Below are positions 1 to 8,106 of a stretch of DNA of 48,925 nt, one piece after another; the stretch's first letter is position 1, and each line of letters opens with the position of its first letter. Source of the stretch: an uncultured Bacteroidales bacterium (GTDB lineage Bacteria > Bacteroidota > Bacteroidia > Bacteroidales > Paludibacteraceae). The stretch is taken from NCBI GenBank assembly GCA_903901975.1, contig CAIUTB010000025.1, positions 1-48,925 of the forward strand, in the 5' to 3' direction. The notes beneath the pieces are model-generated. The model was not told the origin of the DNA and did not search any database. It worked only from the letters and a program-made list of their open reading frames with translations. A program made the translations under genes and the position numbers.

Positions 1-154
1 AGTTAGCAAAGCTCTGATAGCATGCGAACTTAATAAGGGGTTGTCTCGGGGATTGTTTTCTATGAAGGGCTAAAGGCAAGCTGAAAAAAAAGGATTATGT
101 TGAAAACCCTTAGTAGCTGGTGATTCCCAAGCTAACTGTTCCCTTATTAATCTT
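1..154. repeat. Palindromic 154-bp direct repeat, copy 1
   Basis: This is nearly the same sequence as 262-415, offset by 261 bp, with only scattered substitutions and small indels. It may begin before the window. Within it TTAATAAGGG near the start pairs perfectly with CCCTTATTAA near the end, and an inner pair (CTATGAAGGG with CCCTTAGTAG) is nearly complementary, so the unit can fold as a nested hairpin. No reading frame is evident. The nested arms resemble those at 9555-9748. It may be a MITE-like element or a structured leader or small RNA; I cannot tell which. Confidence 0.75.
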
Positions 155-261
155 AAAACATTAAGTTTAGGCCTTGTTGGTGCGGATTTGAAATCGTACT
201 ATTTCATTAACTTGATAGTTCGTGGTTGAATAAGTTGGTTTATTTAGCTGATAAATAAACC
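155..261. other. Spacer between direct repeats, with a hairpin
   Basis: The spacer between the two 154-bp copies carries a perfect 11-bp inverted repeat, TGGTTTATTTA at 236-246 and TAAATAAACCA at 252-262, with a 5-base loop. There is no T-run on either side, so it is not a convincing terminator. I see no gene here. Confidence 0.5.
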
Positions 262-415
262 AGCTAGCAAAGCTCTGATAGCATGCGAACTTAATAAGGG
301 GTTTTGTCTCGGGGATTGTTTTCTATGAAGGGCTAAAGGCAAACTGAAAAAATAGGATTATGTTGAAAACCCTTAGTAGCTGGTGATTCCCAAGCTTTCT
401 GTCCTTATTAATCTT
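262..415. repeat. Palindromic 154-bp direct repeat, copy 2
   Basis: This is the second copy of the element at 1-154. It keeps the outer left arm, the inner arms and the AGTAGCTGGTGATTCCCAAG stretch. The right outer arm has lost two C residues (TCCTTATTAA in place of CCCTTATTAA context), which weakens the outer pairing. It ends just before the terminator at 456-490. The gene or element it belongs to may lie left of the window. Confidence 0.75.
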
Positions 416-455
416 CTGAACACTCGTTGTCACAGAGATGTTACAGCATACATGA

Positions 456-490
456 TGCAAAAAGAGGCTATCCTTTCGGACAGCCTCTTT
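456..490 (-). terminator. Terminator of the glycine-rich T9SS gene
   Basis: AAAGAGGCT and AGCCTCTTT form a stem with a short loop around TTTC. On the minus strand the stem is followed by five T residues. It lies 26 bases past the stop codon at 516 and is a good intrinsic terminator for that minus-strand gene. Confidence 0.8.
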
Positions 491-515
491 GAAAAAGGGA
501 ATTTGATTGTATGCC

Positions 516-3248
516 TTACAATATCACTTTAGCAATACGGTTATCAACTTTCACCAGTACAACACCCCGTGTTGAAACAGGAATTGTATTTAATCCTTCA
601 ACTGTTTTAGTGCAGATGATACGTTGACCTACTGAATTGTAGATTTGAATGTTTTTACCAGCTTCAGAATTAAATGAAACATTTCCATTCGAAGCAGTCA
701 CTTCCAGATTTATATAGGCCGTATTTATGGCAGTACCTAAATCACAAACAGCACTCACAACACCCGCCACACTAGTATCTAAGTGCCAGGTTCCGGCTGG
801 CCAGGTTATAGTTGGAGTTCCGGTGATGGTTCCTGAAGGAACGCTGAATAATGTAATTTTATCTGCAGGAACTGGATTATAAGCCGGATTTAAACTCACA
901 TTCAGGGTTACAGCGCTAATATCCATTGTTCCCGAAACTGCAGTCACTTTTCCACCGGTTGAACTACTTAATAAGCTTGCATTAATCACTCCGGTTAAGG
1001 TTGGACTTGCTGTAGTAACAGCAAACGTGCCGGAATTATTTAAAGCACAAGGCAAGGTACCATTATAATTAATTGTGCCTGTTGCTCCATTCGTCAGAGT
1101 CAATGGTATGGAATTAGTCACCGTAATAGTTGAACCGGCAGCATTAGTAAACGTGCCATTATTCGTAAATAGCTGTCCACTTGTTCCACTAAAAGTAACC
1201 GCCTCGGTAAGAGTTGGGTTAAAAGCCAGGATTCCACCGCTATTAACTGTAACATTTCCTTTAATATCAACCGGTCCTGCAGTAGCAGGGTTGAAATTTA
1301 ATGTAGCAGCACTGGCAACTGAAATATTGCCTTTAACGCTTGTGCCTACTGATGTCATACCAAGACTTAATGTCCCCGAACTAACAGCTAGGTTATCGAC
1401 AGTTAAGCCGGAACTTCCCGTGCATGAAGCTGTTCCTGTACCCGGATTATACTCATAATTTGCATAGATACGACCACTAGCTGAAGGAGTGGCCGATGAA
1501 GATAAATGTTTATAATTGCTTCCTGTCTGGAATACGAGTACCGTGCTTGGCTGACTTGCACCAAATGGGTTTGAACCACCATAGAAATTAAAGATAGAAC
1601 CGCTGGCAAAGACTACTGAGTTCAACAAAGTGGTTCCAAAAGGATTTCCGCTAAATGTGGCACCTTCATTGAAAACTCCTCCACTTTGGAATGTTAATCC
1701 ACTGGCGTCAACTGCTGTTAACCGGTGAGCTGTTGTATTAAGCGTAACCGTACCGGCAATCGATCCGGTTGTACCGGTAGCTAAAGTCAGGGTAATGGCA
1801 TTTGTGGCCTGAATCAAACTTAGTGAAGAACCTGATTCAACACTCAAATCAGTACCGGTAGAACCAACGAGGGTTAAAGTAACTGGAGCAGCTGATTGTA
1901 ATTCCAACGAAGTATTATTTATTACGGATAATTGAGCAATCGATTGGGTAGCTACATTTGTAACTACAGTACTAACACCCCCATTGAAAAGCAACATATC
2001 TGTTGTTGCAAGAATTGTGCGGGTAGGATTCCAGTTTGTTGAAACCTGCCAGTCGGTACTTGTTGCGCCTGTCCAGGTATAGGTTGTTGGTGGAGGAACT
2101 ACTGTTCCACTACAAGCCACAGTACTAGAAGCACCACCACCACTTAAGCTAATATTTTCAGCATTATAACTTCCGGCAGTCAAACCGGCTTTCAACCGAA
2201 CATAAACAGGAGTAGATGCTAAGGTAGCAGCCGTATAAGCAATAGAAGCAGATTCCGAGAATGCTGTATTATCGGATGAAACTTCGTAATTTGTCGAACC
2301 TGTAATAGTAATATTATCAGGAAATCCTGTCAGAAATACAGCACTAATATTAATCGTTTTAGATGTAGAAGGACCTGAACCTTCAGCGTATGTAAAAGCA
2401 GTTAAGGTTGAAGGTGTTGAACTGATTGCCGGAATTATTGGGGTAAGGTATGTAATAATCATTTTACCAACTCCACCAGCTCCACCATTTCTACCAGTTG
2501 CGGAAGTTGTATTTCCGCCACTTCCACCTCCACCTGGAGCAGAACCGGCAATACCAACAGCACCGGTAGAAATACCATTTGCTCCGGCACCACCACCGGC
2601 ACCGGCAACCCCACCCGTAACAGCACTAGCACTTGCATTTCCTCCTACGCCATCACTTCCGGCAGCACCACCGCCAGCGCCACTTCTTGTTCCACCTATA
2701 CCGGCGGCACCATTACCACCTGCATAATTAAAACTTCCCGAGAAACCGGCATTTCCGGTTGATGAACCTACACCAGCTGCACCATTCGGACCATTTGCTG
2801 AACTTCCAGCCATACCCGGGGCACCTCCTATAGCAGTAATTGTTGAAGAACCAAATATACCCGATGTATTTCCTCCCGCACTTCCATTAGAAGTAGCAGC
2901 TGTTGAAGTTCCGGCAATGCCACCGGCTCCGATTGTGAGTTGATAACCTGTACCAGCATTGACAGCTATTGAAGTATTTTGAACGTAAGCACCACCGGCA
3001 CCACCACCACCTGCTCTACCTGTTGCAGAAGTAGCACCACCACCACCGCCACCGGCACCATAACATTCAACCTGAACAGACGTTACGCCTGCAGGACAAA
3101 CCCAGGTAAATGGGCTTCCGGTTGAAGTAGTGTAAGTAACAACGGTATTTGCGCCTACCACAGTTGTTGTTTGACCCAGCATTAAATTAAATGGAATACA
3201 TGCTACTATAAAAAATAGCAGACTAAATAAGTTGTAATTCTTTTTCAT
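516..3248 (-). CDS. Glycine-rich T9SS-sorted surface protein
   Basis: A predicted cell-surface protein of 910 residues with no recognisable catalytic domain. A Sec signal peptide (about 1-26, ending LGQ) precedes a strongly glycine-rich domain (about 45-268, opening with a CPAGV motif and poly-Gly runs). A beta-sandwich-like module of a type common in T9SS proteins follows (about 275-385), then a long Thr/Ser/Gly-rich, probably beta-solenoid region (about 390-835). The end is a C-terminal sorting domain (about 845-910, with IYNSVGQ and a final KVIL). The glycine-rich domain is clearly homologous to that of the esterase at 25947-28976. The last 131 bp are almost the same as the end of the neighbouring gene at 3446. 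An adhesin or glycan-binding role is inference. The ATG at 3248 directly starts the signal peptide, and a TAnnTTTG box lies upstream. Confidence 0.8.
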   Translation of the reverse strand: MKKNYNLFSLLFFIVACIPFNLMLGQTTTVVGANTVVTYTTSTGSPFTWVCPAGVTSVQVECYGAGGGGGGATSATGRAGGGGAGGAYVQNTSIAVNAGTGYQLTIGAGGIAGTSTAATSNGSAGGNTSGIFGSSTITAIGGAPGMAGSSANGPNGAAGVGSSTGNAGFSGSFNYAGGNGAAGIGGTRSGAGGGAAGSDGVGGNASASAVTGGVAGAGGGAGANGISTGAVGIAGSAPGGGGSGGNTTSATGRNGGAGGVGKMIITYLTPIIPAISSTPSTLTAFTYAEGSGPSTSKTINISAVFLTGFPDNITITGSTNYEVSSDNTAFSESASIAYTAATLASTPVYVRLKAGLTAGSYNAENISLSGGGASSTVACSGTVVPPPTTYTWTGATSTDWQVSTNWNPTRTILATTDMLLFNGGVSTVVTNVATQSIAQLSVINNTSLELQSAAPVTLTLVGSTGTDLSVESGSSLSLIQATNAITLTLATGTTGSIAGTVTLNTTAHRLTAVDASGLTFQSGGVFNEGATFSGNPFGTTLLNSVVFASGSIFNFYGGSNPFGASQPSTVLVFQTGSNYKHLSSSATPSASGRIYANYEYNPGTGTASCTGSSGLTVDNLAVSSGTLSLGMTSVGTSVKGNISVASAATLNFNPATAGPVDIKGNVTVNSGGILAFNPTLTEAVTFSGTSGQLFTNNGTFTNAAGSTITVTNSIPLTLTNGATGTINYNGTLPCALNNSGTFAVTTASPTLTGVINASLLSSSTGGKVTAVSGTMDISAVTLNVSLNPAYNPVPADKITLFSVPSGTITGTPTITWPAGTWHLDTSVAGVVSAVCDLGTAINTAYINLEVTASNGNVSFNSEAGKNIQIYNSVGQRIICTKTVEGLNTIPVSTRGVVLVKVDNRIAKVIL

Positions 3249-3288
3249 TTTATTAAATTTAAAATTAGTGTAAGTGCTTTATATCTTA

Positions 3289-3296
3289 CAAAAATA
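3289..3296 (-). promoter_or_regulatory. Candidate -7 box (TATTTTTG)
   Basis: On the minus strand this reads TATTTTTG, matching the Bacteroidota -7 consensus TAnnTTTG, and lies about 40 bases upstream of the ATG at 3248. I see no clear -33 TTTG at the usual distance. Confidence 0.45.
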
Positions 3297-3387
3297 GATT
3301 GAATACCTGTGCTAGTATATAAAAATCATTCACATATCTGGTAATTTTGTTCGAATCGATTCCATCGCTCAGCCCGATATATTAACC

Positions 3388-3424
3388 AAAAAAGGCTGTC
3401 CGATCAATTCGGGCAGCCTTTTTA
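3388..3424 (-). terminator. Terminator of the jelly-roll-like T9SS gene
   Basis: A-rich GGCTGTCC pairs with GGGCAGCC across a short loop, and on the minus strand the stem runs into six T residues. It lies just past the stop codon at 3446. Stem core and loop resemble the terminator at 456-490, as expected if the two gene ends share ancestry. Confidence 0.8.
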
Positions 3425-3445
3425 GACCTATTTTGAATAAGTGTC

Positions 3446-4426
3446 TTACAATATCACTCTAGCAATACGCTTATCAACTTTTACCAATACAACGCCCCGG
3501 GTTGAAACCGGAATTGTATTTAATCCTTCTACTGTTTTAGTGCTGATGATACGTTGACCTACTGAATTGTAGATTTCCAGGGTGCGACCGGCACCAGAAG
3601 TGAAAGTAACTTTGCCGTTAGAAGAATATATATATGAAGTAGATGAGGCAGGGTTGATATCGGTAGTAGGACCAACCAAATCAGTCCATAAAGTACTAAC
3701 ACGAATACCATCAACTATAACATTAGGAGCATTGGTTGCTGAACCTTGTCTGAGACAAAAACTAACTATTGCAGTAAGGTCTGTTCCCGCATTATCTGCA
3801 GCTACAGTAGTAGAAACAGTAGGTGTGGGTTCGGGTGAACCAATAGCCGGATTAATAAATATGTCTTCCGTATCATTTCCTGTCCCTGAAATGAAATTGT
3901 ATTTTATTACCACCAGATAAGTGGTGCCAAGTACATAATTAAAACCTGTATAGCTCTGATTACCAGCAGTACTTGTTTTTGAAATACCAAAGGCTAAATT
4001 ATTACTTGCATCTTTTTTTGCCCATAATCTTGCTCCAAAAACTGTGACAGTTGTACCTGATGTTTGTGCAAAATGAGCAAAATAATCACCTGTAGTAGTT
4101 GCAGCAGTAACTTTTACAAGGAAAGAAGCATATAATGAACCAGCATTTTGGGAAGTAAATGCTTTATTTATATCTTCACCCGATGTAGCTAAAGTAACCT
4201 CATTGCCAACCCCACTACCAATATACCCAGCATATGAAATTGAAGAAGTTGTTACAGCTTCAGAATTAGTGCCAGCACCACTATGAGCAGACCATCCATT
4301 TGCATTTAATAACGCACCAACTGTATAGTTAAAATCTTCTGTCAAGAGTTGTGCAGACATACTCGCACTACCCGCTACTATGGCGATAGCTACGAGCCAT
4401 GTTTTAAAAAAAGTAATTTTTCTCAT
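3446..4426 (-). CDS. T9SS-sorted protein, probable jelly-roll/lectin-like
   Basis: A secreted protein of 326 residues. I chose the ATG at 4426 because it directly begins a signal peptide (about 1-26, ending SMSAQ); the longer frame opens with TTG inside the probable promoter box. The body (about 28-270) is rich in beta-type residues, starts with an EDFNY motif and ends with VDGIRVSTLW, a pattern known from concanavalin-like modules of secreted Bacteroidota proteins. The C-terminus (about 270-326) is a T9SS sorting domain almost the same as that of the gene at 516. It is a paralogue of 6927-8060. No catalytic motif is visible, so glycan binding is a guess from the PUL context. Confidence 0.75.
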   Translation of the reverse strand: MRKITFFKTWLVAIAIVAGSASMSAQLLTEDFNYTVGALLNANGWSAHSGAGTNSEAVTTSSISYAGYIGSGVGNEVTLATSGEDINKAFTSQNAGSLYASFLVKVTAATTTGDYFAHFAQTSGTTVTVFGARLWAKKDASNNLAFGISKTSTAGNQSYTGFNYVLGTTYLVVIKYNFISGTGNDTEDIFINPAIGSPEPTPTVSTTVAADNAGTDLTAIVSFCLRQGSATNAPNVIVDGIRVSTLWTDLVGPTTDINPASSTSYIYSSNGKVTFTSGAGRTLEIYNSVGQRIISTKTVEGLNTIPVSTRGVVLVKVDKRIARVIL

Positions 4427-4477
4427 GTTGTTTGTTGTTTTTAAATTAATAATGGATTTTTGTATTGAATTTTTCTG

Positions 4478-4485
4478 CAAATGTA
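4478..4485 (-). promoter_or_regulatory. Candidate -7 box (TACATTTG)
   Basis: On the minus strand this reads TACATTTG followed by CAG, a good TAnnTTTG match about 50 bases before the ATG at 4426. It overlaps the TTG at 4480, which argues against that codon as the start. A TTTG occurs further upstream (4500-4503), but 14 bp is a short spacing. Confidence 0.5.
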
Positions 4486-4706
4486 GTGTTTGTTGGTTTC
4501 AAAATGAGTGAAAGGCTATTACATTTCTATTAAAAAAAATTAGAAATCTTATTTTCACTATCATTTTGTCGCAAAGATAAAAGATTACAACAAAAAATAC
4601 AAATAAATATACAATACTAATTCAAAAAGTTATCAACAGTTTACAGAGAGTGCGGCTGGCATTGGGAATGAAGATACCGGATGGAGAAATTCACTGTTAT
4701 ATTTTC

Positions 4707-6851
4707 TTACTGAACCATCAATTTATTTACGATCGAATTACCCGAAGTGGTCATCATTCTGACCAGATAAAGCCCTTTTGGAAAGGCCGTAAGGTCAATG
4801 CGGGTTTGGTTGGTTCGGAAGATCATCTGACCATTCAGGTTCAGTATTTCCACTCCTGCCACATCGTTGCCGAGAATGGTGACGCTGCTGCTTGCCGGAT
4901 TGGCAGACAAACGGTTTTCAGAAGTATTTTTCAGTTGCTGAACATCGGTTGAATTAGGATCGTAAAAGCTAAGTGTCAGTTTCGGACGTTTGCTAATGTC
5001 GGCATATTCGCGCGAAGCAATAGAAATGGATGAATTAGATAATGTCAAATCCTGTATTTTAAATGAAGCAGTTCCTTTTTTGCATTGGTCGTTAACCCAG
5101 GTAGTAACATCGAACGTAAGATTTCCAACATTGATGGCCGATTTATAAGAGTCAAGGCGGTTGTTGCTGCTTTTCCATTCAGTATTCAGGTTGCGGATGG
5201 CTCCGTTTAGGGTCATTTCGCCCCAGCTGCTATCGAGAAGTCCACCCACGTAGATGCTACGAATCACAGCATCCGACTGCGTGCAATACACATCGAGTTG
5301 AGCATGTTTCAGGTATTGTAACGAATCTTTCAGCGACAATAAATTAAATTTCAGAAAAGTTTCGCGTATGCTGGCTTCACGGGCATTGTTTTCTATTTGA
5401 AGTTCGGTAGCTGTGCCGTAATTGGTGGTGCTGGTTGCACCCGGAATTTCATATACATCTTCCGAAGCAGTAAGAACTTTTGTTTTTATGCCAAAAACCG
5501 GACGGCGAGCTACAGCATCGTAAAAATCGCACAAATGATACACTTGTTTGTTTAGTTCGCCCATTAAGCCTGTCATATCGGTATATTCTTTTCCGGAACC
5601 ATCTACAATCCCTTTATTTGAATCCGTATCATCCTGAAATCTAAAGTACTGCCAACCGATAAAACACTTGCTTTTCAATAAGTCTATACAGGTATTCTGA
5701 TACCAGTCGCCACGCATAGCCTGCGAATTAACATACCATCCGGCACCCGATTGAGTTGCAGAAAAAACATTTACATCTTTAATATAAAATTCGGTTACCA
5801 GACAAGGTTTATCATTGGTCCACGAAGTTAACGCAATCTGGTCGGCCGGGCTATACTTATCGTAAAAATTGACAGAGGTCACATCCATGTATTTCTGTGA
5901 TGCTGCTACCACCCCTGTCAAACTACGGGCTTCTCCATGTAGGCGACTACCCAGAATAAGATGTTTGGTATCGTATTTACGAATGGCTGCAGCTGCAACC
6001 TGAAAATATTTAGCTGCTACTGCTGCTGCAAAACCCTGTTTAACAGTGCTAGTCAATTTAGCTGTCTGATTCATTACATCGGCTTCGGTAAGTCCTTTCG
6101 AAGTGGCATAAACCAATGCCGAGTCACGACTTGGATCGCCGGCAGCTAAATCATGAACCAGATTATACAATTGGTCCTGATTGAAATTTAATTCATTATC
6201 GGTAAAATAACCGATTAGGTCACGTTCATTGACAGCAGTTTGAGCAGTGCTTTTGGCTAAGCCATCGCAATATGTTACAAATTTAGGGTCGAAAACGGTA
6301 AGATAATCCACACTTCCCTGAGCGATAGTGGGAGTATTGGGATAATAGGATGACGTGTAACGTACATTTTTATAACCCGCAAAGAAATTCAGTTTACGGG
6401 TGTAAGAAAATAAACTATAGTTTACGGGATTATAACTTGACATGGTTTGTCCATCGCTCGAAAGGAAATTCCCTGTACCATTATAGCCGAGATTTCTAAC
6501 CAAATCATAATCGTTTTGAACATTCGATGACGAGAAACTGGTTACAGCCATATTAATACCGGCATAGCCATTGGGATCGACCATCCACCACCGACCGTTT
6601 AATTTTTTGACATAAAAAAATCCTGTAGAATCCGTCCGAAGGTATTTATTTGTTCCGTAACGAGTAAAGTCGTCAGTACCATCAGTGACCGGAGTATAAT
6701 TCGGAATCATATTCACCAACTTGGTGTGTTGAGTTCCAAAACTTGCTGTATAAGAACTTTTCACCTGAATAGAAACATAATCAACCTGCGCACCGAGTTT
6801 AAATAAAACCAATGTGAAAATTACAATCAGAATTTCTTTAGTATATCTCAT
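4707..6851 (-). CDS. GH50/agarase-like glycoside hydrolase with DNRLRE-like and T9SS domains
   Basis: A predicted surface glycoside hydrolase of 714 residues. A signal peptide (1-22, ending LGAQ) is followed by a TIM-barrel region (about 55-450) with motifs of clan GH-A agarase-like enzymes: RWWMVDPNGY, GYFTDNEL with the likely acid/base Glu220, HLILGSRLHGE, and LVTEFYIK with the likely nucleophile Glu354. A DNRLRE-like beta domain follows (about 455-630) and then a T9SS sorting domain (about 640-714, LNGQMIF and LPKGLYLV-like motifs). The closest relative in the window is 8107-9522, which lacks the last two domains. The GH50-like assignment is by motif memory; the exact family and substrate are uncertain. 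Its own promoter is not obvious, and the terminator at 6876-6914 sits in front of it. Confidence 0.7.
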   Translation of the reverse strand: MRYTKEILIVIFTLVLFKLGAQVDYVSIQVKSSYTASFGTQHTKLVNMIPNYTPVTDGTDDFTRYGTNKYLRTDSTGFFYVKKLNGRWWMVDPNGYAGINMAVTSFSSSNVQNDYDLVRNLGYNGTGNFLSSDGQTMSSYNPVNYSLFSYTRKLNFFAGYKNVRYTSSYYPNTPTIAQGSVDYLTVFDPKFVTYCDGLAKSTAQTAVNERDLIGYFTDNELNFNQDQLYNLVHDLAAGDPSRDSALVYATSKGLTEADVMNQTAKLTSTVKQGFAAAVAAKYFQVAAAAIRKYDTKHLILGSRLHGEARSLTGVVAASQKYMDVTSVNFYDKYSPADQIALTSWTNDKPCLVTEFYIKDVNVFSATQSGAGWYVNSQAMRGDWYQNTCIDLLKSKCFIGWQYFRFQDDTDSNKGIVDGSGKEYTDMTGLMGELNKQVYHLCDFYDAVARRPVFGIKTKVLTASEDVYEIPGATSTTNYGTATELQIENNAREASIRETFLKFNLLSLKDSLQYLKHAQLDVYCTQSDAVIRSIYVGGLLDSSWGEMTLNGAIRNLNTEWKSSNNRLDSYKSAINVGNLTFDVTTWVNDQCKKGTASFKIQDLTLSNSSISIASREYADISKRPKLTLSFYDPNSTDVQQLKNTSENRLSANPASSSVTILGNDVAGVEILNLNGQMIFRTNQTRIDLTAFPKGLYLVRMMTTSGNSIVNKLMVQ

Positions 6852-6875
6852 TTTTAAAATTTAACTATTTTAGAA

Positions 6876-6914
6876 AAACAATCTTCCTACACATTTGTTG
6901 TAGGAAGATTGTTT
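6876..6914 (-). terminator. Strong terminator behind the second jelly-roll-like gene
   Basis: A perfect 15-bp stem (6876-6890 with 6900-6914) around a 9-base loop runs into T residues on the minus strand. It lies 12 bases past the stop at 6927 and 25 bases before the start of the next gene, so it probably limits read-through between the two. Confidence 0.85.
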
Positions 6915-6926
6915 ATAATAAACGAA

Positions 6927-8060
6927 TTAAGGTACCAATATTTTTGCAGATGCATGCAGATTACCATTCAAATTTAGGATATAAATTCCTGATTTTAATG
7001 AGGAAGCATCAATTTTGTTGGATGACCCGCTAATAGATCCTTTCAATAATTGTTGACCGGACAAAGAAACCAGGCTGTAATTGTTATAATATACAGTGGA
7101 AGTGCTTAAATTCAGCTGTTTGTTGCTATCTAAATTGTACATGAAGTTGTCAGCAGTAGTACGTTTCAGTCCACTCTGAACCGGCATAACATCTTGCCAG
7201 GTCAGCCCCACGCGAATTCCATCAATAGTATATGATGGAGCATTACCTGTTGCTGACGACCGCAAATATACAGCTTTTGCACCACCCATTACTATAGTTG
7301 CTCCCCAACGATATAAATCTTTTTGAGTAGCATCGGCACAATAAATGGTTGGTGTTGTAGGTTCGCCTCCGGTTGTTGGCGGATTAATATACAAGGACAT
7401 TTTGTCATCATATAGTCCAGTTTCAGCAGTCTGACTTGTACCATTTAAAATTCCAACATGATAATTCAACACAACTAAGAGCGTTGTTGCTGCTGGAAAA
7501 TATTTTGTAGAAACACTAGCAGGACTTAGACTTGAACCTTGTTTTTTTATACTAAAAGTAATCTCTTCGTTTGGAAACGCAGGGGCTACTGCAGCATAAA
7601 TACATGAACCCCAGTTGGTATTCGCAGCTGTAGAGTCCAATCTTATTCCAAAGAAAAAGTCACCACCGGTTATAGCTTCATTTGGTATATTCAGCAAAAA
7701 CGAAATATAAACCGATGAATCATTTTTAATGGTTTTAGCCCATTGTTTATAAAGACTTTGACCGGCTTGAGAAGTATATTTCAACGCATTTCCAACACCT
7801 GATGAAGCATAGCCGTTATAGGTTAAACCCGGAGTCACAACGTCAAAACAATTTGTGGCTGCCGAAGTATTACTCTGAGTTTTCCACCCTGAAGTATTTA
7901 ACGGGTTGTTAAGTAGTGAATTGTCGGAGGACACTAATGGAGTTGGAATTAGTGCTCCTGCTGCCTGATTAAAGTTCTCTTCCCATATTAACTGGGCTTG
8001 AGCAGTTCCAAAACTGATGATTGCACAAAATGCAAGTAAAGTAAAAATTTTTGATTTCAT
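6927..8060 (-). CDS. T9SS-sorted protein, jelly-roll/lectin-like paralogue
   Basis: A secreted protein of 377 residues and a paralogue of 3446-4426. A signal peptide (about 1-22, ending AQAQ) leads into a beta-rich body (about 24-300) with WEENFNQ near the start, a GYASSGVGNALKY segment matching GYIGSGVGNEVTL of the paralogue, and IDGIRVGLTWQDV near the end. The C-terminal 65 residues look like a T9SS sorting domain (LVSLSGQQLLKG, LKSGIYILNL, final KILVP). It is co-oriented with the GH50-like gene 8107-9522 with a gap of only 46 bp, so the two are probably one transcript. Function unknown; a carbohydrate-binding accessory role is inferred from context. Confidence 0.75.
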   Translation of the reverse strand: MKSKIFTLLAFCAIISFGTAQAQLIWEENFNQAAGALIPTPLVSSDNSLLNNPLNTSGWKTQSNTSAATNCFDVVTPGLTYNGYASSGVGNALKYTSQAGQSLYKQWAKTIKNDSSVYISFLLNIPNEAITGGDFFFGIRLDSTAANTNWGSCIYAAVAPAFPNEEITFSIKKQGSSLSPASVSTKYFPAATTLLVVLNYHVGILNGTSQTAETGLYDDKMSLYINPPTTGGEPTTPTIYCADATQKDLYRWGATIVMGGAKAVYLRSSATGNAPSYTIDGIRVGLTWQDVMPVQSGLKRTTADNFMYNLDSNKQLNLSTSTVYYNNYSLVSLSGQQLLKGSISGSSNKIDASSLKSGIYILNLNGNLHASAKILVP

Positions 8061-8106
8061 ACTGATTAATTTTAAAGGTGAATAATTAGTTTTTTAAAGT
8101 AAATGA

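Noticed and set aside
236-262. The 11-bp hairpin as an intrinsic terminator
   Set aside because: AT-rich stem without a T-run on either strand and no gene end next to it.
1-415. The left-edge repeats as a CRISPR array
   Set aside because: Only two units, 154 bp long, with a 107-bp spacer; no cas gene nearby.
1075-1458. A 127-codon plus-strand open frame opposite the glycine-rich T9SS gene
   Set aside because: Lies wholly antisense to a well-supported gene of repetitive composition; its sequence mirrors that composition and has no domain or ribosome-binding site.
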